Assembly: GCF_902859585.1 (NCBI RefSeq)
Contig: NZ_CADIJM010000001.1
Location: 496,001 to 560,000, forward strand
DNA from: Achromobacter animicus
GTDB lineage: Bacteria; Pseudomonadota; Gammaproteobacteria; Burkholderiales; Burkholderiaceae_B
Length of the DNA: 64,000 nucleotides
Direction of reading: 5' to 3'
Shown here: positions 7,841 to 16,183 of the stretch, piece after piece
Numbering within the stretch: position 1 is the first letter of the stretch
Layout of the letters: each line of letters opens with the position of its first letter
The notes under the pieces: model-generated
Databases searched by the model: none
Seen by the model: only the letters and a program-made list of their open reading frames with translations
What the model was told of the DNA's origin: nothing
Made by a program: the position numbers and the translations under genes

Positions 7841-9502
7841 ATGGCGACCAAACGAACGCTCACTTGCGGTGCCGCAGCACTTCTCATGGCGGGAGCGGCA
7901 ATCTGTGCCCCCGCCTCCGCGCAGGATCAGCGCAAACCCAACATCATCCTGCTTGTCTCCGACGACACCGGTCTCGGCGATCTCGGTCCGTATGGCGGCG
8001 GCATCGGCCGCGGCATGCCGACGCCCAACATCGACCGGCTCTCTTCCGAAGGCATGACCTTCTTCTCGTTCTACGCGCAACCCAGCTGCACCCCCGGCCG
8101 CGCAGCGATGCAGACCGGCCGCATCCCCAATCGCAGCGGCATGACCACCGTGGCCTTTCAAGGCCAGGGCGGCGGCCTCCCGGCGGCCGAATGGACGCTC
8201 GGTTCTGTGCTGAAAACCGCCGGCTACAAGACGTTCTTCACGGGCAAATGGCATTTGGGCGAAGCGGACTACGCCTTGCCCAACGCCCAGGGCTACGACG
8301 AGATGAAGTATGCGGGCCTCTATCACCTGAACGCCTACACCTACGCGGATCCCACGTGGTTCCCGGACATGCCCGCGGACGTGCGCGAGATGTTCCAACG
8401 CGTCACCAAGGGCGCATTGTCCGGCAACGCCGGCGAAAAGCCGCGCGAGGAGTTCAAGATCAACGGTCAATACGTCGACACGCCCATGGTCAACGGCCGT
8501 GAAGGCGTCGTCGGCATTCCGTTCTTTGACCGGTATGTCGAAAAGGCCTCGCTGGACTATCTGGACCGCAACGCCAAGTCCGAGCAGCCGTTCTTCATGA
8601 GCATCAACTTCATGAAGGTGCACCAGCCCAACATGCCGGACCCCGACTACATCCATAAGTCCATGTCCAAGAGCAAGTACGCGGATTCGGTCGTGGAACT
8701 GGACGCACGGATCGGGCGCATCATGGACAAGATCCGCGAGCTGGGCCTGGACAAGAACACGCTGGTGTTCTACACGACGGACAATGGCGCCTGGCAGGAC
8801 GTCTACCCCGATGCGGGCTACACCCCGTTGCGCGGCACAAAGGGAACGGTGCGCGAAGGCGGCAACCGGGTTCCCGCGATCGCGTGGATGCCCGGCAAGA
8901 TCGCCGCGGGCGCCAAAGATCACAGCCTGGTGGGGGGCCTGGATCTGATGGCGACGTTTGCCGCGGTTGCCGGCGTGAAGCTGCCCACGAACGACCGCGA
9001 AGACAAGCCGATCATCTTCGACAGCTATGACATGTCGCCCGTCCTCTTTGGCACCGGCAAGTGCGACCGCAAGTCGTGGTTCTACTTCACCGAGAACGAG
9101 CTGTCGCCGGGCGCCGTGCGCGTCGCCAACTACAAGGCAGTGTTCAACCTGCGCGGCGACGACGGCGCGGTGACGGGCGGGCTTGCGGTGGACACGAACC
9201 TGGGCTGGAAAGGCGCCGAGTCCTATGTGGCGACGGTGCCCCAGGTGTTCGACCTGTGGGCCGACCCGCAGGAGCGTTACGACATCTTCATGAGCAACGT
9301 CACGGAGCGAACCTGGACGATGGTCATGATCAACGACGCCGTCGCGCCGCTGATGAAGACGTACATCGACTACCCGCCCCGCAAGATGCAAAGCGAAGGC
9401 TATGACGGACCGCTGACCTTGTCCGGCTACGAGCGGTTCCAGTACATCCGCGACAGTCTGGCGAAGGACGGCTTCAAGCTTTCCCTGCCCACTGGAAACT
9501 GA
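7841..9502 (+). CDS. Exported Cys-type sulfatase (arylsulfatase)
   Basis: A 553-residue sulfatase of the alkaline phosphatase superfamily. Residues 1-28 are a Sec-type signal peptide ending in APASAQ. The maturation motif CxPxR is CTPGR at Cys83, so the enzyme needs oxidation of that Cys to formylglycine. Metal-binding Asp residues occur in LLVSDDTG, a catalytic Lys in FTGKWHLGE, and the second metal site in YTTDNGAW. It should hydrolyse sulfate esters in the periplasm, possibly to obtain sulfur; the substrate is unknown. The ATG at 7841 is used because GGAG sits six bases upstream; a TTG at 7835 is less likely. An exported FGE is encoded divergently about 2.7 kb away. Confidence 0.92.
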   Translation: MATKRTLTCGAAALLMAGAAICAPASAQDQRKPNIILLVSDDTGLGDLGPYGGGIGRGMPTPNIDRLSSEGMTFFSFYAQPSCTPGRAAMQTGRIPNRSGMTTVAFQGQGGGLPAAEWTLGSVLKTAGYKTFFTGKWHLGEADYALPNAQGYDEMKYAGLYHLNAYTYADPTWFPDMPADVREMFQRVTKGALSGNAGEKPREEFKINGQYVDTPMVNGREGVVGIPFFDRYVEKASLDYLDRNAKSEQPFFMSINFMKVHQPNMPDPDYIHKSMSKSKYADSVVELDARIGRIMDKIRELGLDKNTLVFYTTDNGAWQDVYPDAGYTPLRGTKGTVREGGNRVPAIAWMPGKIAAGAKDHSLVGGLDLMATFAAVAGVKLPTNDREDKPIIFDSYDMSPVLFGTGKCDRKSWFYFTENELSPGAVRVANYKAVFNLRGDDGAVTGGLAVDTNLGWKGAESYVATVPQVFDLWADPQERYDIFMSNVTERTWTMVMINDAVAPLMKTYIDYPPRKMQSEGYDGPLTLSGYERFQYIRDSLAKDGFKLSLPTGN

Positions 9503-9514
9503 CGCCGGCACGCC

Positions 9515-9541
9515 GCGGTTCACCTGATTCGGGTGAGCCGC
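9515..9541 (+). terminator. Possible stem-loop terminator after sulfatase
   Basis: GCGGTTCACC (9515-9524) can pair with GGGTGAGCCGC (9531-9541) with one G-U pair around a TGATTC loop. It begins 12 bp after the sulfatase stop. There is no T tract, so it may be only a weak or processing stem-loop. Confidence 0.4.
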
Positions 9542-9656
9542 ACGGACGCGGGACCCGTCCGGGCAGGCGGCTTGCTGCTACAGGCGGATGGACGCGGCAA
9601 TTCCATCCCGGCAAGCTAGCCGCCTGCCAGCTTGCGACCTGGCTACAGGAGGTCCC

Positions 9657-10592
9657 ATGTGGGAACCCAGTGAACGCTATCCCGATCCGGCCATTGAGGT
9701 GCTGGATCCCCGATTCCGCAATATCCGGCTCAATAACGCGGGCATCGAACGCCTGGCGACCGGTGTCCGCTATGGCGAGGGCCCGGTCTGGTTCGGAGAC
9801 GGCAGGTGCCTGATCTGGAGCGACATCCCCAACAACCGCCTCTTGAGATGGGACGAGGAAACGGGTGCGGTATCGGTGCACCGTCAGCCTTCCGGGTACA
9901 CGAACGGCAACACGCGCGACCGCCAGGGCCGGCTCGTCAGTTGCGAACATGGCGAGCGGCGCGTGGTGCGGACCGAGTACGACGGCTCAGTGACGGTGCT
10001 GGCCGACCGGTTCGAGGGCAAACACCTGAATGCGCCGAACGACGTGGTTGTGCGGCGAGATGGATCGATCTGGTTCTCCGATCCGGTATTCGGCATTCTG
10101 AGCAACTACGAAGGCTTCAAGGCCGACCCGGAACTCCCGACGCATGTCTATCGGCTGGACCCCGGCACCGGACAGCTACAGGTCGTTGTCCGGGGCGTCC
10201 ACAATCCCAACGGTCTGTGTTTTTCGCCGGACGAACGGCTGCTGTATGTCGTGGACAACGGCTCTTCTCCTAACCGCATCCTGGTCTACGGGGTTGGAGA
10301 GGACGGCACGCTGGATGAAGGGCGCACGTTTGTGGAGGCAAGCCTTGAGGCGATCCCGGACGGCATCCGCTGCGATACCGAGGGCAATCTTTGGGCCGGC
10401 TGGGGACCGGGTCCGGGCCTGAGCGGCGTGATGGTCTTTGCACCCGACGCCACGGCCATCGGCCGCATCGCCCTGCCCGACCGCTGCGCCAACCTGTGCT
10501 TTGGCGGCACGCGGCGCAACCGGCTGTTCATGGTGACCGGACAATGCCTGTTTGCGCTGTATGTGAACGCGCAGGGCGTCCCTTACTGCTGA
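9657..10592 (+). CDS. SMP-30/gluconolactonase family hydrolase
   Basis: A 311-residue six-bladed beta-propeller protein of the SMP-30/gluconolactonase/LRE family. Metal-ligand positions of the family are visible: Glu in YGEGPVW, Asn in HLNAPNDVVV, Asn in HNPNGLCFSPDE and Asp in PDGIRCD. Members open sugar lactones such as gluconolactone. There is no signal peptide, so it should be cytoplasmic. An AGGAGGT ribosome binding site precedes the ATG at 9657, which makes this start firm. It is 154 bp after the sulfatase on the same strand, with a possible stem-loop between. The preferred lactone cannot be read from sequence. Confidence 0.88.
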   Translation: MWEPSERYPDPAIEVLDPRFRNIRLNNAGIERLATGVRYGEGPVWFGDGRCLIWSDIPNNRLLRWDEETGAVSVHRQPSGYTNGNTRDRQGRLVSCEHGERRVVRTEYDGSVTVLADRFEGKHLNAPNDVVVRRDGSIWFSDPVFGILSNYEGFKADPELPTHVYRLDPGTGQLQVVVRGVHNPNGLCFSPDERLLYVVDNGSSPNRILVYGVGEDGTLDEGRTFVEASLEAIPDGIRCDTEGNLWAGWGPGPGLSGVMVFAPDATAIGRIALPDRCANLCFGGTRRNRLFMVTGQCLFALYVNAQGVPYC

Positions 10593-10600
10593 GCCGGCCG

Positions 10601-11086
10601 CTACAGAAACCCGATCCAGCGCCCCGCGATCAGGCATCCCAGCCAAAGCGCCAGCGACGCACCTGCCTGCGCGCGAAGCATCCCGGTTGGCCGGCCGCCG
10701 TTTTCGACGCCGGCCCACGCGCGGCCCCGGTGCACGAGCCAGGCGTTGACCGCACCGGCGGCCAGCAGCGCCATCTTCACCAGGAATGCGGGATTTTCCA
10801 GATACTCGAGCGGACGCACCGAAAACAGCATCGCGCCCGTCAGCACCGCCAATGCAAGGCCCGTGGCGGCAGTGCGCGCCAGCACCGGCGCCAGGACGGC
10901 CAGCGCGTTCGGCTTGAGGATGCCGAGCAGGCGCAGATCCAGCGGCACGATAGACCCGATCAACAGGCCGATGGCGCCAATATGCGCGGCGTTCACCAGC
11001 AGATAGAGAACGCCGGACCGGCGCAGCCACAGCGCCGGCGGAACGGATTCAAGGTGTTGGAGCGCAAGCCGCAGCAGTTCAGGCAT
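10601..11086 (-). CDS. Small integral membrane protein (DUF6644/DUF2214-like)
   Basis: A 161-residue protein with about four transmembrane segments (roughly residues 28-48, 65-85, 101-118 and 139-157). It resembles small membrane proteins classed as DUF6644 or DUF2214; the assignment is from memory of the pattern and is tentative. It lies 13 bp downstream of a DUF6152 periplasmic protein gene in the same direction, so the two probably form an operon. It ends 8 bp from the convergent SMP-30 gene. Function unknown. Confidence 0.65.
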   Translation of the reverse strand: MPELLRLALQHLESVPPALWLRRSGVLYLLVNAAHIGAIGLLIGSIVPLDLRLLGILKPNALAVLAPVLARTAATGLALAVLTGAMLFSVRPLEYLENPAFLVKMALLAAGAVNAWLVHRGRAWAGVENGGRPTGMLRAQAGASLALWLGCLIAGRWIGFL

Positions 11087-11099
11087 CCGGCGCGGGTGC

Positions 11100-11486
11100 T
11101 CAGGGTTTCTTGATGCGGCTTGGGTAAATGTCGTAGGTCTTTCCGCCCACGGTCACCTGGACGGCCTTCATGCGTTTGGCGGCCGCGTCCTGGTCACGGT
11201 TGCCGACGGCGGTGATCGCATCGCCGGGCTTGGCGGAACCTTCCACGAATCCGGCTTCCTTTGTCTGGCTGGGGTTGCCGAGTTCCACCGTCCACACGCC
11301 GTCCTTGGCCCGGACCTTGAGCGTGGGGTGCGGCGGGGCGATCTGCACCTGTTCGACCGTACCCTGCAATGTCATTTGTTCGGATTCTGCCCACGACCAG
11401 CCGTGGTGCGCCATGGCCGAGGGGACGACGCCGCCGATGGCAGACAGCGCCAGTGTGGCGATCAACGCGCGATGGGAAAGCTTCAT
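11100..11486 (-). CDS. Periplasmic DUF6152 family protein
   Basis: A 128-residue protein with a clear signal peptide (cleavage after SAMA at about residue 26) followed by HHGWSWAESEQMTLQGTVEQ. The mature part is a small beta-rich domain typical of DUF6152, with His-His at the new N-terminus that could bind metal once the signal is removed. The ATG at 11486 is preceded by CAGGAGC. It is the first gene of a two-gene unit with the membrane protein at 10601. The role is unknown; the pairing suggests an envelope function. Confidence 0.72.
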   Translation of the reverse strand: MKLSHRALIATLALSAIGGVVPSAMAHHGWSWAESEQMTLQGTVEQVQIAPPHPTLKVRAKDGVWTVELGNPSQTKEAGFVEGSAKPGDAITAVGNRDQDAAAKRMKAVQVTVGGKTYDIYPSRIKKP

Positions 11487-11898
11487 GTCGATGCTCCTGA
11501 AGTGCGGTGGCTGCCGTTCGTCCGCGCGAAGGCGCAGGCGTGAGCGCGAAAAAACAGGATAGCAGCCGACTCTTGAGACGGGTGTGAATTTATTTGGCGG
11601 TCGGGAGGCGATAAATCATTGCGCGAATCCTGAGAATTTACTTCTAAGAATCCACTTTAGGTTGCGGCTGTTTCTTTTTAATTATCTGGTGATTAATCAA
11701 TAGCTTAATGCCGATTAATGAGATGACACATGAAGTTGAGACGGCGCCCCGCGCCGCTTGCGGCTGCCGCGCTCACCCAGGAAAACCCTGCGGAACTTTC
11801 CCTGTTCGGTAACGGTCGCTTTATGTTCAGGCAATTGTCAGCATATGCCGACATTCGCCTTTAAGCCGTTTCCGCGCCTCCACCCCCGGGAGAATTGC
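11487..11898. other. AT-rich divergent intergenic region
   Basis: Between the leftward DUF6152 gene and the rightward permease lies a long region, notably AT-rich between about 11,580 and 11,730 in an otherwise GC-rich window. I see no gene in 11487-11898. AT-rich runs such as TTTTTAATTATC could hold the promoters for both directions. A small open frame follows at 11899. Confidence 0.5.
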
Positions 11899-12027
11899 AT
11901 GTCATTGCTCCGCTCGCGTTTCCTCGCGAATCTGCCCTCCACTTCCACCGCGCGCCCCCCTGATCTCCTTTCTCTCCACGCCCTTTCGCTGCATGCCGAT
12001 CCATGTCCACGCGGCGTGCAACCATGA
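11899..12027 (+). CDS. Possible leader peptide coupled to permease
   Basis: A 42-codon frame starts at an ATG with a good ribosome binding site (GGGAGA, seven bases upstream) and ends in a TGA that overlaps the permease ATG at 12024 as ATGA. Nine of its 42 residues are Leu (for example PPDLLSLHALSLH). The arrangement fits a translated leader coupled to a downstream amino acid permease. It could equally be a chance frame in GC-rich DNA; no family is recognised. Confidence 0.4.
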   Translation: MSLLRSRFLANLPSTSTARPPDLLSLHALSLHADPCPRGVQP

Positions 12028-13373
12028 GCGCCGTTCCTGACGCCGTGAACAATCGCGCGCCCACCGGCCTGTCGGTCATGGACGCAACCATGGTGCTGGT
12101 CGGCGTCGTCATCGGCATCGGCATCTTCGGTTTCCCGCCTCTTGTCGCGCAGCATGCCCATTCAGACGCCATGTATATCGGCCTGTGGTGCGCGGGGGGG
12201 CTCGTCATGCTGGTGGGCGCCCTTTGCTATGCCGAACTTGGCTCGGCGTATCCCGGCGCCGGGGGCGAATACCTGTACCTGACCCGGGCTTGGGGTGCGC
12301 GCGTTGGGCTGATGTTTGCCTGGGCGCGCTGCTCCGTCATCCAGACGGGCGCGATTGCGGTCGTGGCGTTCATCTACGGCGACTATGCCAACCGGCTGTT
12401 GCCATTGGGATCACAAGGGCCGGCTGTGCACGCGGCCATCTCGGTGGTCGTGCTGACGGGCCTGAACATGATCGGCACGCGTTATTCCAAGCGGCTTCAA
12501 TGGGTCTTTACCCTGCTGACGGTGATCGCCCTCGCCGCGGTGCTGATCGCCTGCCTGACGGCTTCGGGTGGCGAGGCGCTCAAGACCCCGGACCCCGCGC
12601 CGCTGTCGGGCAACACCGCGGGCCTGCTGGGCATGGGCATGGTGTTCGTGCTGCTGACCTATGGCGGCTGGAACGAAGCCGCGTACCTCAGTGGCGAACT
12701 GCGCGACCCCGGGCGGAATATGAGCCGGGTGCTGCTGATCGGCACGGCGGTCGTCACCGGCGCCTATGTGCTGACCAACATCGCCTTGCTGGAAATCTTT
12801 GGCTTGCAGGGGCTCCGCGACACGCCCGCGCTGGGCGCCGAGGTCATGCAGCTTGCGGCCGGCCCCTATGCCGCGGCACTGCTCAGCCTGACCATTTGCG
12901 CCACGGCGCTCAGCACCATCAACGGCACCATCATCACCGGCGCGCGGGTGTATTACGCGCTGGGCCGGGACGTGCCGCGGCTGCAGGCGCTTGCCGGCTG
13001 GAGCGACCGCAACGAAACGCCGGTCAGCGCGTTGGTGGCCCAGGGACTGATCACGCTGGCGCTGGTGGCGCTGGGCGCCTTCAGCCAGAACAGCGTGCAA
13101 ACGATGGTGGCGTACACCGCGCCCGTGTTCTGGCTGTTCATGATGCTGGTGGCCGCGTCCGTCTGGCGCCTGCGCCGCCTGGATCCCGATCGCCCCCGGC
13201 CCTTCCGCGTGCCGCTCTTTCCGCTGCCTCCCTTGCTGCTGGCGCTGACCTGCGCCGGGCTGGTGGTTTCCAGCGCCATGTACGCCGGCGCCGGCGCCCT
13301 GATCGGGTTGGCCGTGCTGGCAGCCGGCGTGCCGCTCATGCGACTGCTCAAGCCCGCCCAGGCCATCGGCTAA
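12024..13373 (+). CDS. APC-superfamily amino acid permease
   Basis: A 449-residue inner-membrane transporter with about twelve hydrophobic segments. The first segment carries the unwound glycine motif GVVIGIGIFGFPP typical of the amino acid-polyamine-organocation superfamily, and GGWNEAAYLSGEL is the family's sixth-segment region. It should import an amino acid or related amine; the substrate is not evident. Two starts are possible, 12003 (MSTRRATMSAV) and 12024 (MSAVPDAV). I favour 12024 because it overlaps the end of an upstream small frame as ATGA. The exported methyltransferase follows 40 bp later, so the two are probably co-transcribed. Confidence 0.85.
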   Translation: MSAVPDAVNNRAPTGLSVMDATMVLVGVVIGIGIFGFPPLVAQHAHSDAMYIGLWCAGGLVMLVGALCYAELGSAYPGAGGEYLYLTRAWGARVGLMFAWARCSVIQTGAIAVVAFIYGDYANRLLPLGSQGPAVHAAISVVVLTGLNMIGTRYSKRLQWVFTLLTVIALAAVLIACLTASGGEALKTPDPAPLSGNTAGLLGMGMVFVLLTYGGWNEAAYLSGELRDPGRNMSRVLLIGTAVVTGAYVLTNIALLEIFGLQGLRDTPALGAEVMQLAAGPYAAALLSLTICATALSTINGTIITGARVYYALGRDVPRLQALAGWSDRNETPVSALVAQGLITLALVALGAFSQNSVQTMVAYTAPVFWLFMMLVAASVWRLRRLDPDRPRPFRVPLFPLPPLLLALTCAGLVVSSAMYAGAGALIGLAVLAAGVPLMRLLKPAQAIG

Positions 13374-13413
13374 CTGGTTCTTCCCTGTCCTCTTCGTCCA
13401 AGGAACCCTCACC

Positions 13414-14298
13414 ATGCAACGCTCCAACGTACGCTTCAACGCATCTTCCAAGTCCGCGGTTCAGGCGTTCACCCCGCGCCTGCGTCTCGCAATGCTGGCC
13501 TCGGCAATGGCATTCGCGCTGTTGGGCGCGAGCGCCGCCATGGCGCAGACCGCCGCGGCGCCCGCCAAGGCCGGGGAACAAAAGGCCTATGTGCCCGACG
13601 TCGGCCAGGAAGGCAAGGACGTCATCTGGGTCCCGACCCCGCAAAGTCTCGTGGACAAGATGCTGGACATGGCCAAGGTCACGCCCAAGGACCGGCTGAT
13701 GGACCTGGGATCGGGCGATGGCCGCACGGTCATCACGGCCGCGCAGCGTGGCCTGACCGCGCAAGGCATCGAGTACAACCCCGACCTGGTCGAGCTGTCG
13801 CGCCAGAACGCCAAGCGCGCCGGCGTGGCCGACCGGGCCACCTTTGTGGCGCAGGATCTCTTCACCACAGACCTGTCGCAGGCGGACGTGATCACGATGT
13901 TCCTGCTGTCGACCATCAACGAGAAGCTGCGGCCAAAGCTGCTGGAACTGCCGGCCGGCACCCGCGTTGTGTCCAATACGTTCCGCATGGGCGACTGGGA
14001 GCCGGACGCCTCCGAGACCGTCACCGAGAACTGCCAGACCTATTGCACGGCGCTGTTGTGGATCGTGCCGGCCAAGGTTCAGGGCAAATGGGATCTGGGC
14101 GGCCAGACGCTGCAGCTGGATCAGCACTATCAGGTGCTGTCCGGCAAGCTGGGATCCGTGCCGATCTCGGACGCCCGCCTGGACGGCACGTCGATCACCT
14201 TCACCGCCGACGGCGTGCGTTATGCGGGCGTCGTGAACGGCCGCACCATGAGCGGCACCGCCGCCGGCAAGGGCAACTGGCAGGCCAAGCGGAGCTGA
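13414..14298 (+). CDS. SAM-dependent methyltransferase with signal peptide
   Basis: A 294-residue protein whose first ~44 residues form a signal sequence (LAMLASAMAFALLGASAAMA then Q). The class I methyltransferase fold follows: motif I LMDLGSGDGR (residues 96-104), motif II GIEYNPD with the acidic residue that usually holds the ribose of SAM, and a later FVAQDLF. After about residue 205 a separate beta-rich tail follows. An intact SAM site behind an export signal is odd because SAM is cytoplasmic. Either the hydrophobic segment is a retained anchor or the domain has another role. It lies 40 bp after the permease; an Rrf2 gene follows. The target is unknown. Confidence 0.78.
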   Translation: MQRSNVRFNASSKSAVQAFTPRLRLAMLASAMAFALLGASAAMAQTAAAPAKAGEQKAYVPDVGQEGKDVIWVPTPQSLVDKMLDMAKVTPKDRLMDLGSGDGRTVITAAQRGLTAQGIEYNPDLVELSRQNAKRAGVADRATFVAQDLFTTDLSQADVITMFLLSTINEKLRPKLLELPAGTRVVSNTFRMGDWEPDASETVTENCQTYCTALLWIVPAKVQGKWDLGGQTLQLDQHYQVLSGKLGSVPISDARLDGTSITFTADGVRYAGVVNGRTMSGTAAGKGNWQAKRS

Positions 14299-14367
14299 TC
14301 TTCGTGCGTTGGACGTCGCGCGCGGCGCGGCCTTGTGTGGCCGCGTCGCGTTGACCGTCCCCGGCGT

Positions 14368-14390
14368 CATGCAATAGCATCTGTTGCATG
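14368..14390. promoter_or_regulatory. Palindromic operator over Rrf2 start codon
   Basis: Arms CATGCAATAG (14368-14377) and CTGTTGCATG (14381-14390) are inverted with one mismatch around a 3-bp centre. The final ATG of the right arm is the proposed start codon of the Rrf2 gene. A repressor bound here would block its own gene directly, so autoregulation by the Rrf2 protein is likely. Confidence 0.65.
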
Positions 14391-14852
14391 AGAAGAGACA
14401 GCAAGCTTTCCGGCGTCCTGCACGTTCTGCTGCATATGGCCGAGCACCCCGGTCCCATGACCTCCGACGACCTGGGCCGCGTCATGCAGACCAACCCCGT
14501 GGTGATCCGCCGCATCATGGCCGGCCTGCGAGAGCAGGGTCTGGTCCGCTCCGAAAAAGGCCACGGCGGCGGATGGACGATTTCCTGTGACTTCAACGCA
14601 GTGACGTTGCGCGATATCTACGACGCCCTGGGCGCACCGGAGATCTTTGCGATGGGCAATCGCAGCGAGTCGCCGGGATGCCTGGTGGAAGAGGCGGTGA
14701 ATGCGTCGCTGGACGACGCGTTCGAAGAGGCGCAGCGTCGGCTTCTGGATCGGCTCGGCAAAGTCACGCTGGCCGCCCTGAGCCGCGATTTTCACGCGCG
14801 CATGGTGGAACGCGGGCAAGCGTTTGATCCGCAGGCCATCCACGAGGGGTGA
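14388..14852 (+). CDS. Rrf2 family transcriptional regulator
   Basis: A 154-residue regulator with the Rrf2 winged helix: LSGVLHVLLHMAEHPGPMTS, a recognition helix in NPVVIRRIMAGL, and the wing KGHGGGWTIS. Only one Cys (SPGC) is present, so it lacks the three-Cys iron-sulfur site of IscR and NsrR and must sense something else. The start codon lies inside a 23-bp palindrome with no separate ribosome binding site, so translation may be leaderless or weak. It is 90 bp downstream of the exported methyltransferase on the same strand. Its targets are unknown apart from probable autoregulation. Confidence 0.85.
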   Translation: MRRDSKLSGVLHVLLHMAEHPGPMTSDDLGRVMQTNPVVIRRIMAGLREQGLVRSEKGHGGGWTISCDFNAVTLRDIYDALGAPEIFAMGNRSESPGCLVEEAVNASLDDAFEEAQRRLLDRLGKVTLAALSRDFHARMVERGQAFDPQAIHEG

Positions 14853-14859
14853 TCGCCCC

Positions 14860-16167
14860 CTACTTCCACGGCTGACGCCACGCCATCAACGACGCTTCGA
14901 CGTGAGCAATTTCGGCCTGCGACATCCCGGCTTCTTCGTAAAATCGCTGGCGCTCGCGCACCACATCCAGGACGCGGTCGATGATCGATCGGGCGGCCGC
15001 TTCCGACCGGAGTCCGAAACGCCGGTACTCGGTCAGGCAATTGGCAAAGGTGCTGTCACGGCCCTCAGCACCGATATGCAGGTAATGCCGCGCCGACCCT
15101 TCCTGGGTTACCACATCAAACAGCGGCGACATCCGGTAGGTGTGCGCGCCTTCGTCCTTCAGGAAGCCGACGTTCTTCAGGTGATCGTCCGTGTTGTGAA
15201 CGGCCACGTTCAGGACCATCCGCGCATACAGCTCCAGCAGATCCTGCACGGGGTTCGACGAGATGCGGCGCGCCACGTCGGCCAGCCGCGCGTAGGAATA
15301 CGTGGCTTTACCGCGCGGCCCGTCCAGTTCGCGCTTCCCGATTTGCACGGACGGGCTGATCAGGGAAGCGCCACTCAGGAAATGCCGCCGCGCAATGACT
15401 GGATCCGCCCCTTGCTGGACCGGCAATAGCTCGCGGTCGAACCGGTGCGTCAGCAGCACCGCGCCAAGGTGGGTCTGCGCCAGGCGGATCTCGGGCACGT
15501 TCAGCCCGATGGCGCGGGCCATCTGCAGGTTGGCGTACTCCACGCGCTGGCGGTCGTAGGACTCGCCCTTACGGGGAAACTTCGCGATCCACATCTCGCC
15601 TTCCGCATCCCGGACGATCGTTTTGGGACGCGCGCCGCCGATATCCCACGAACTGCCCAGGATGTCGCGGTACAGCCCCTTGGGCTTGATGCCCTGGTCG
15701 ATGTCGGTCAGCAGGTCCGCCAGGGATTCGAGCTGGCTGACTTCGGGCAGCCGATAGGTCTTGCGCATGTTGGGCGTCAACTGGCGGGCGCTGAAAAACA
15801 GCGCTCCTACGCCCATGCCGCGGCCCTTGAGCAGGACTTCGTTTTCGGTCACCCGGGCGCCCGCATTGTCCACGCGCATCACATTGCGGCCCCAGGCATC
15901 CGGCGCGGCATCGAAAATGGCGCCCAGTGTTTGATAGCGGCTTTCGGTGCGGAATGTGGTCGTCGAATCGGTAAGGGGCAGATTCAGCGGGTCCAACGAA
16001 AACGCGCGCGGATCGTTCACGTAGGACTGCACATACGTGAACTCGGCAAAAAAATGATTCTCGTCGGTGTCGTCCAGGGTCAGGATTCCGGCCAACACGG
16101 CCTCGCCCCGGATATCCACGTAGACGAAAAGCTCGCTTTCGACGGTTTTATGCTTTTTGGCTGGCAC
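14860..16167 (-). CDS. hipA: HipA family serine/threonine kinase toxin
   Basis: A 435-residue HipA-type kinase. After the N-terminal domain (VYVDIRGEAVLAGIL) come the family's ATP-site loop WDIGGARPK (about 174-182), the core lysine in MWIAKFPRK (Lys196) and the catalytic/metal motif VHNTDDHLKNVGF (Asp327-328, Asn332). Members phosphorylate aminoacyl-tRNA synthetases and slow growth until neutralised by HipB. I place the start at a GTG at 16167, 16 bases after the hipB stop, because the frame upstream of it is the shadow of hipB; an exact start is uncertain since the ribosome binding site is weak. The motifs look complete, so the toxin should be active. Confidence 0.88.
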   Translation of the reverse strand: MPAKKHKTVESELFVYVDIRGEAVLAGILTLDDTDENHFFAEFTYVQSYVNDPRAFSLDPLNLPLTDSTTTFRTESRYQTLGAIFDAAPDAWGRNVMRVDNAGARVTENEVLLKGRGMGVGALFFSARQLTPNMRKTYRLPEVSQLESLADLLTDIDQGIKPKGLYRDILGSSWDIGGARPKTIVRDAEGEMWIAKFPRKGESYDRQRVEYANLQMARAIGLNVPEIRLAQTHLGAVLLTHRFDRELLPVQQGADPVIARRHFLSGASLISPSVQIGKRELDGPRGKATYSYARLADVARRISSNPVQDLLELYARMVLNVAVHNTDDHLKNVGFLKDEGAHTYRMSPLFDVVTQEGSARHYLHIGAEGRDSTFANCLTEYRRFGLRSEAAARSIIDRVLDVVRERQRFYEEAGMSQAEIAHVEASLMAWRQPWK

Positions 16168-16183
16168 GATGGCGACCGCCGCG

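Noticed and set aside
7682-9523. Open frame of about 610 codons antisense to the sulfatase.
   Set aside because: No recognisable domain, shadows a clear sulfatase with signal peptide and active-site motif.
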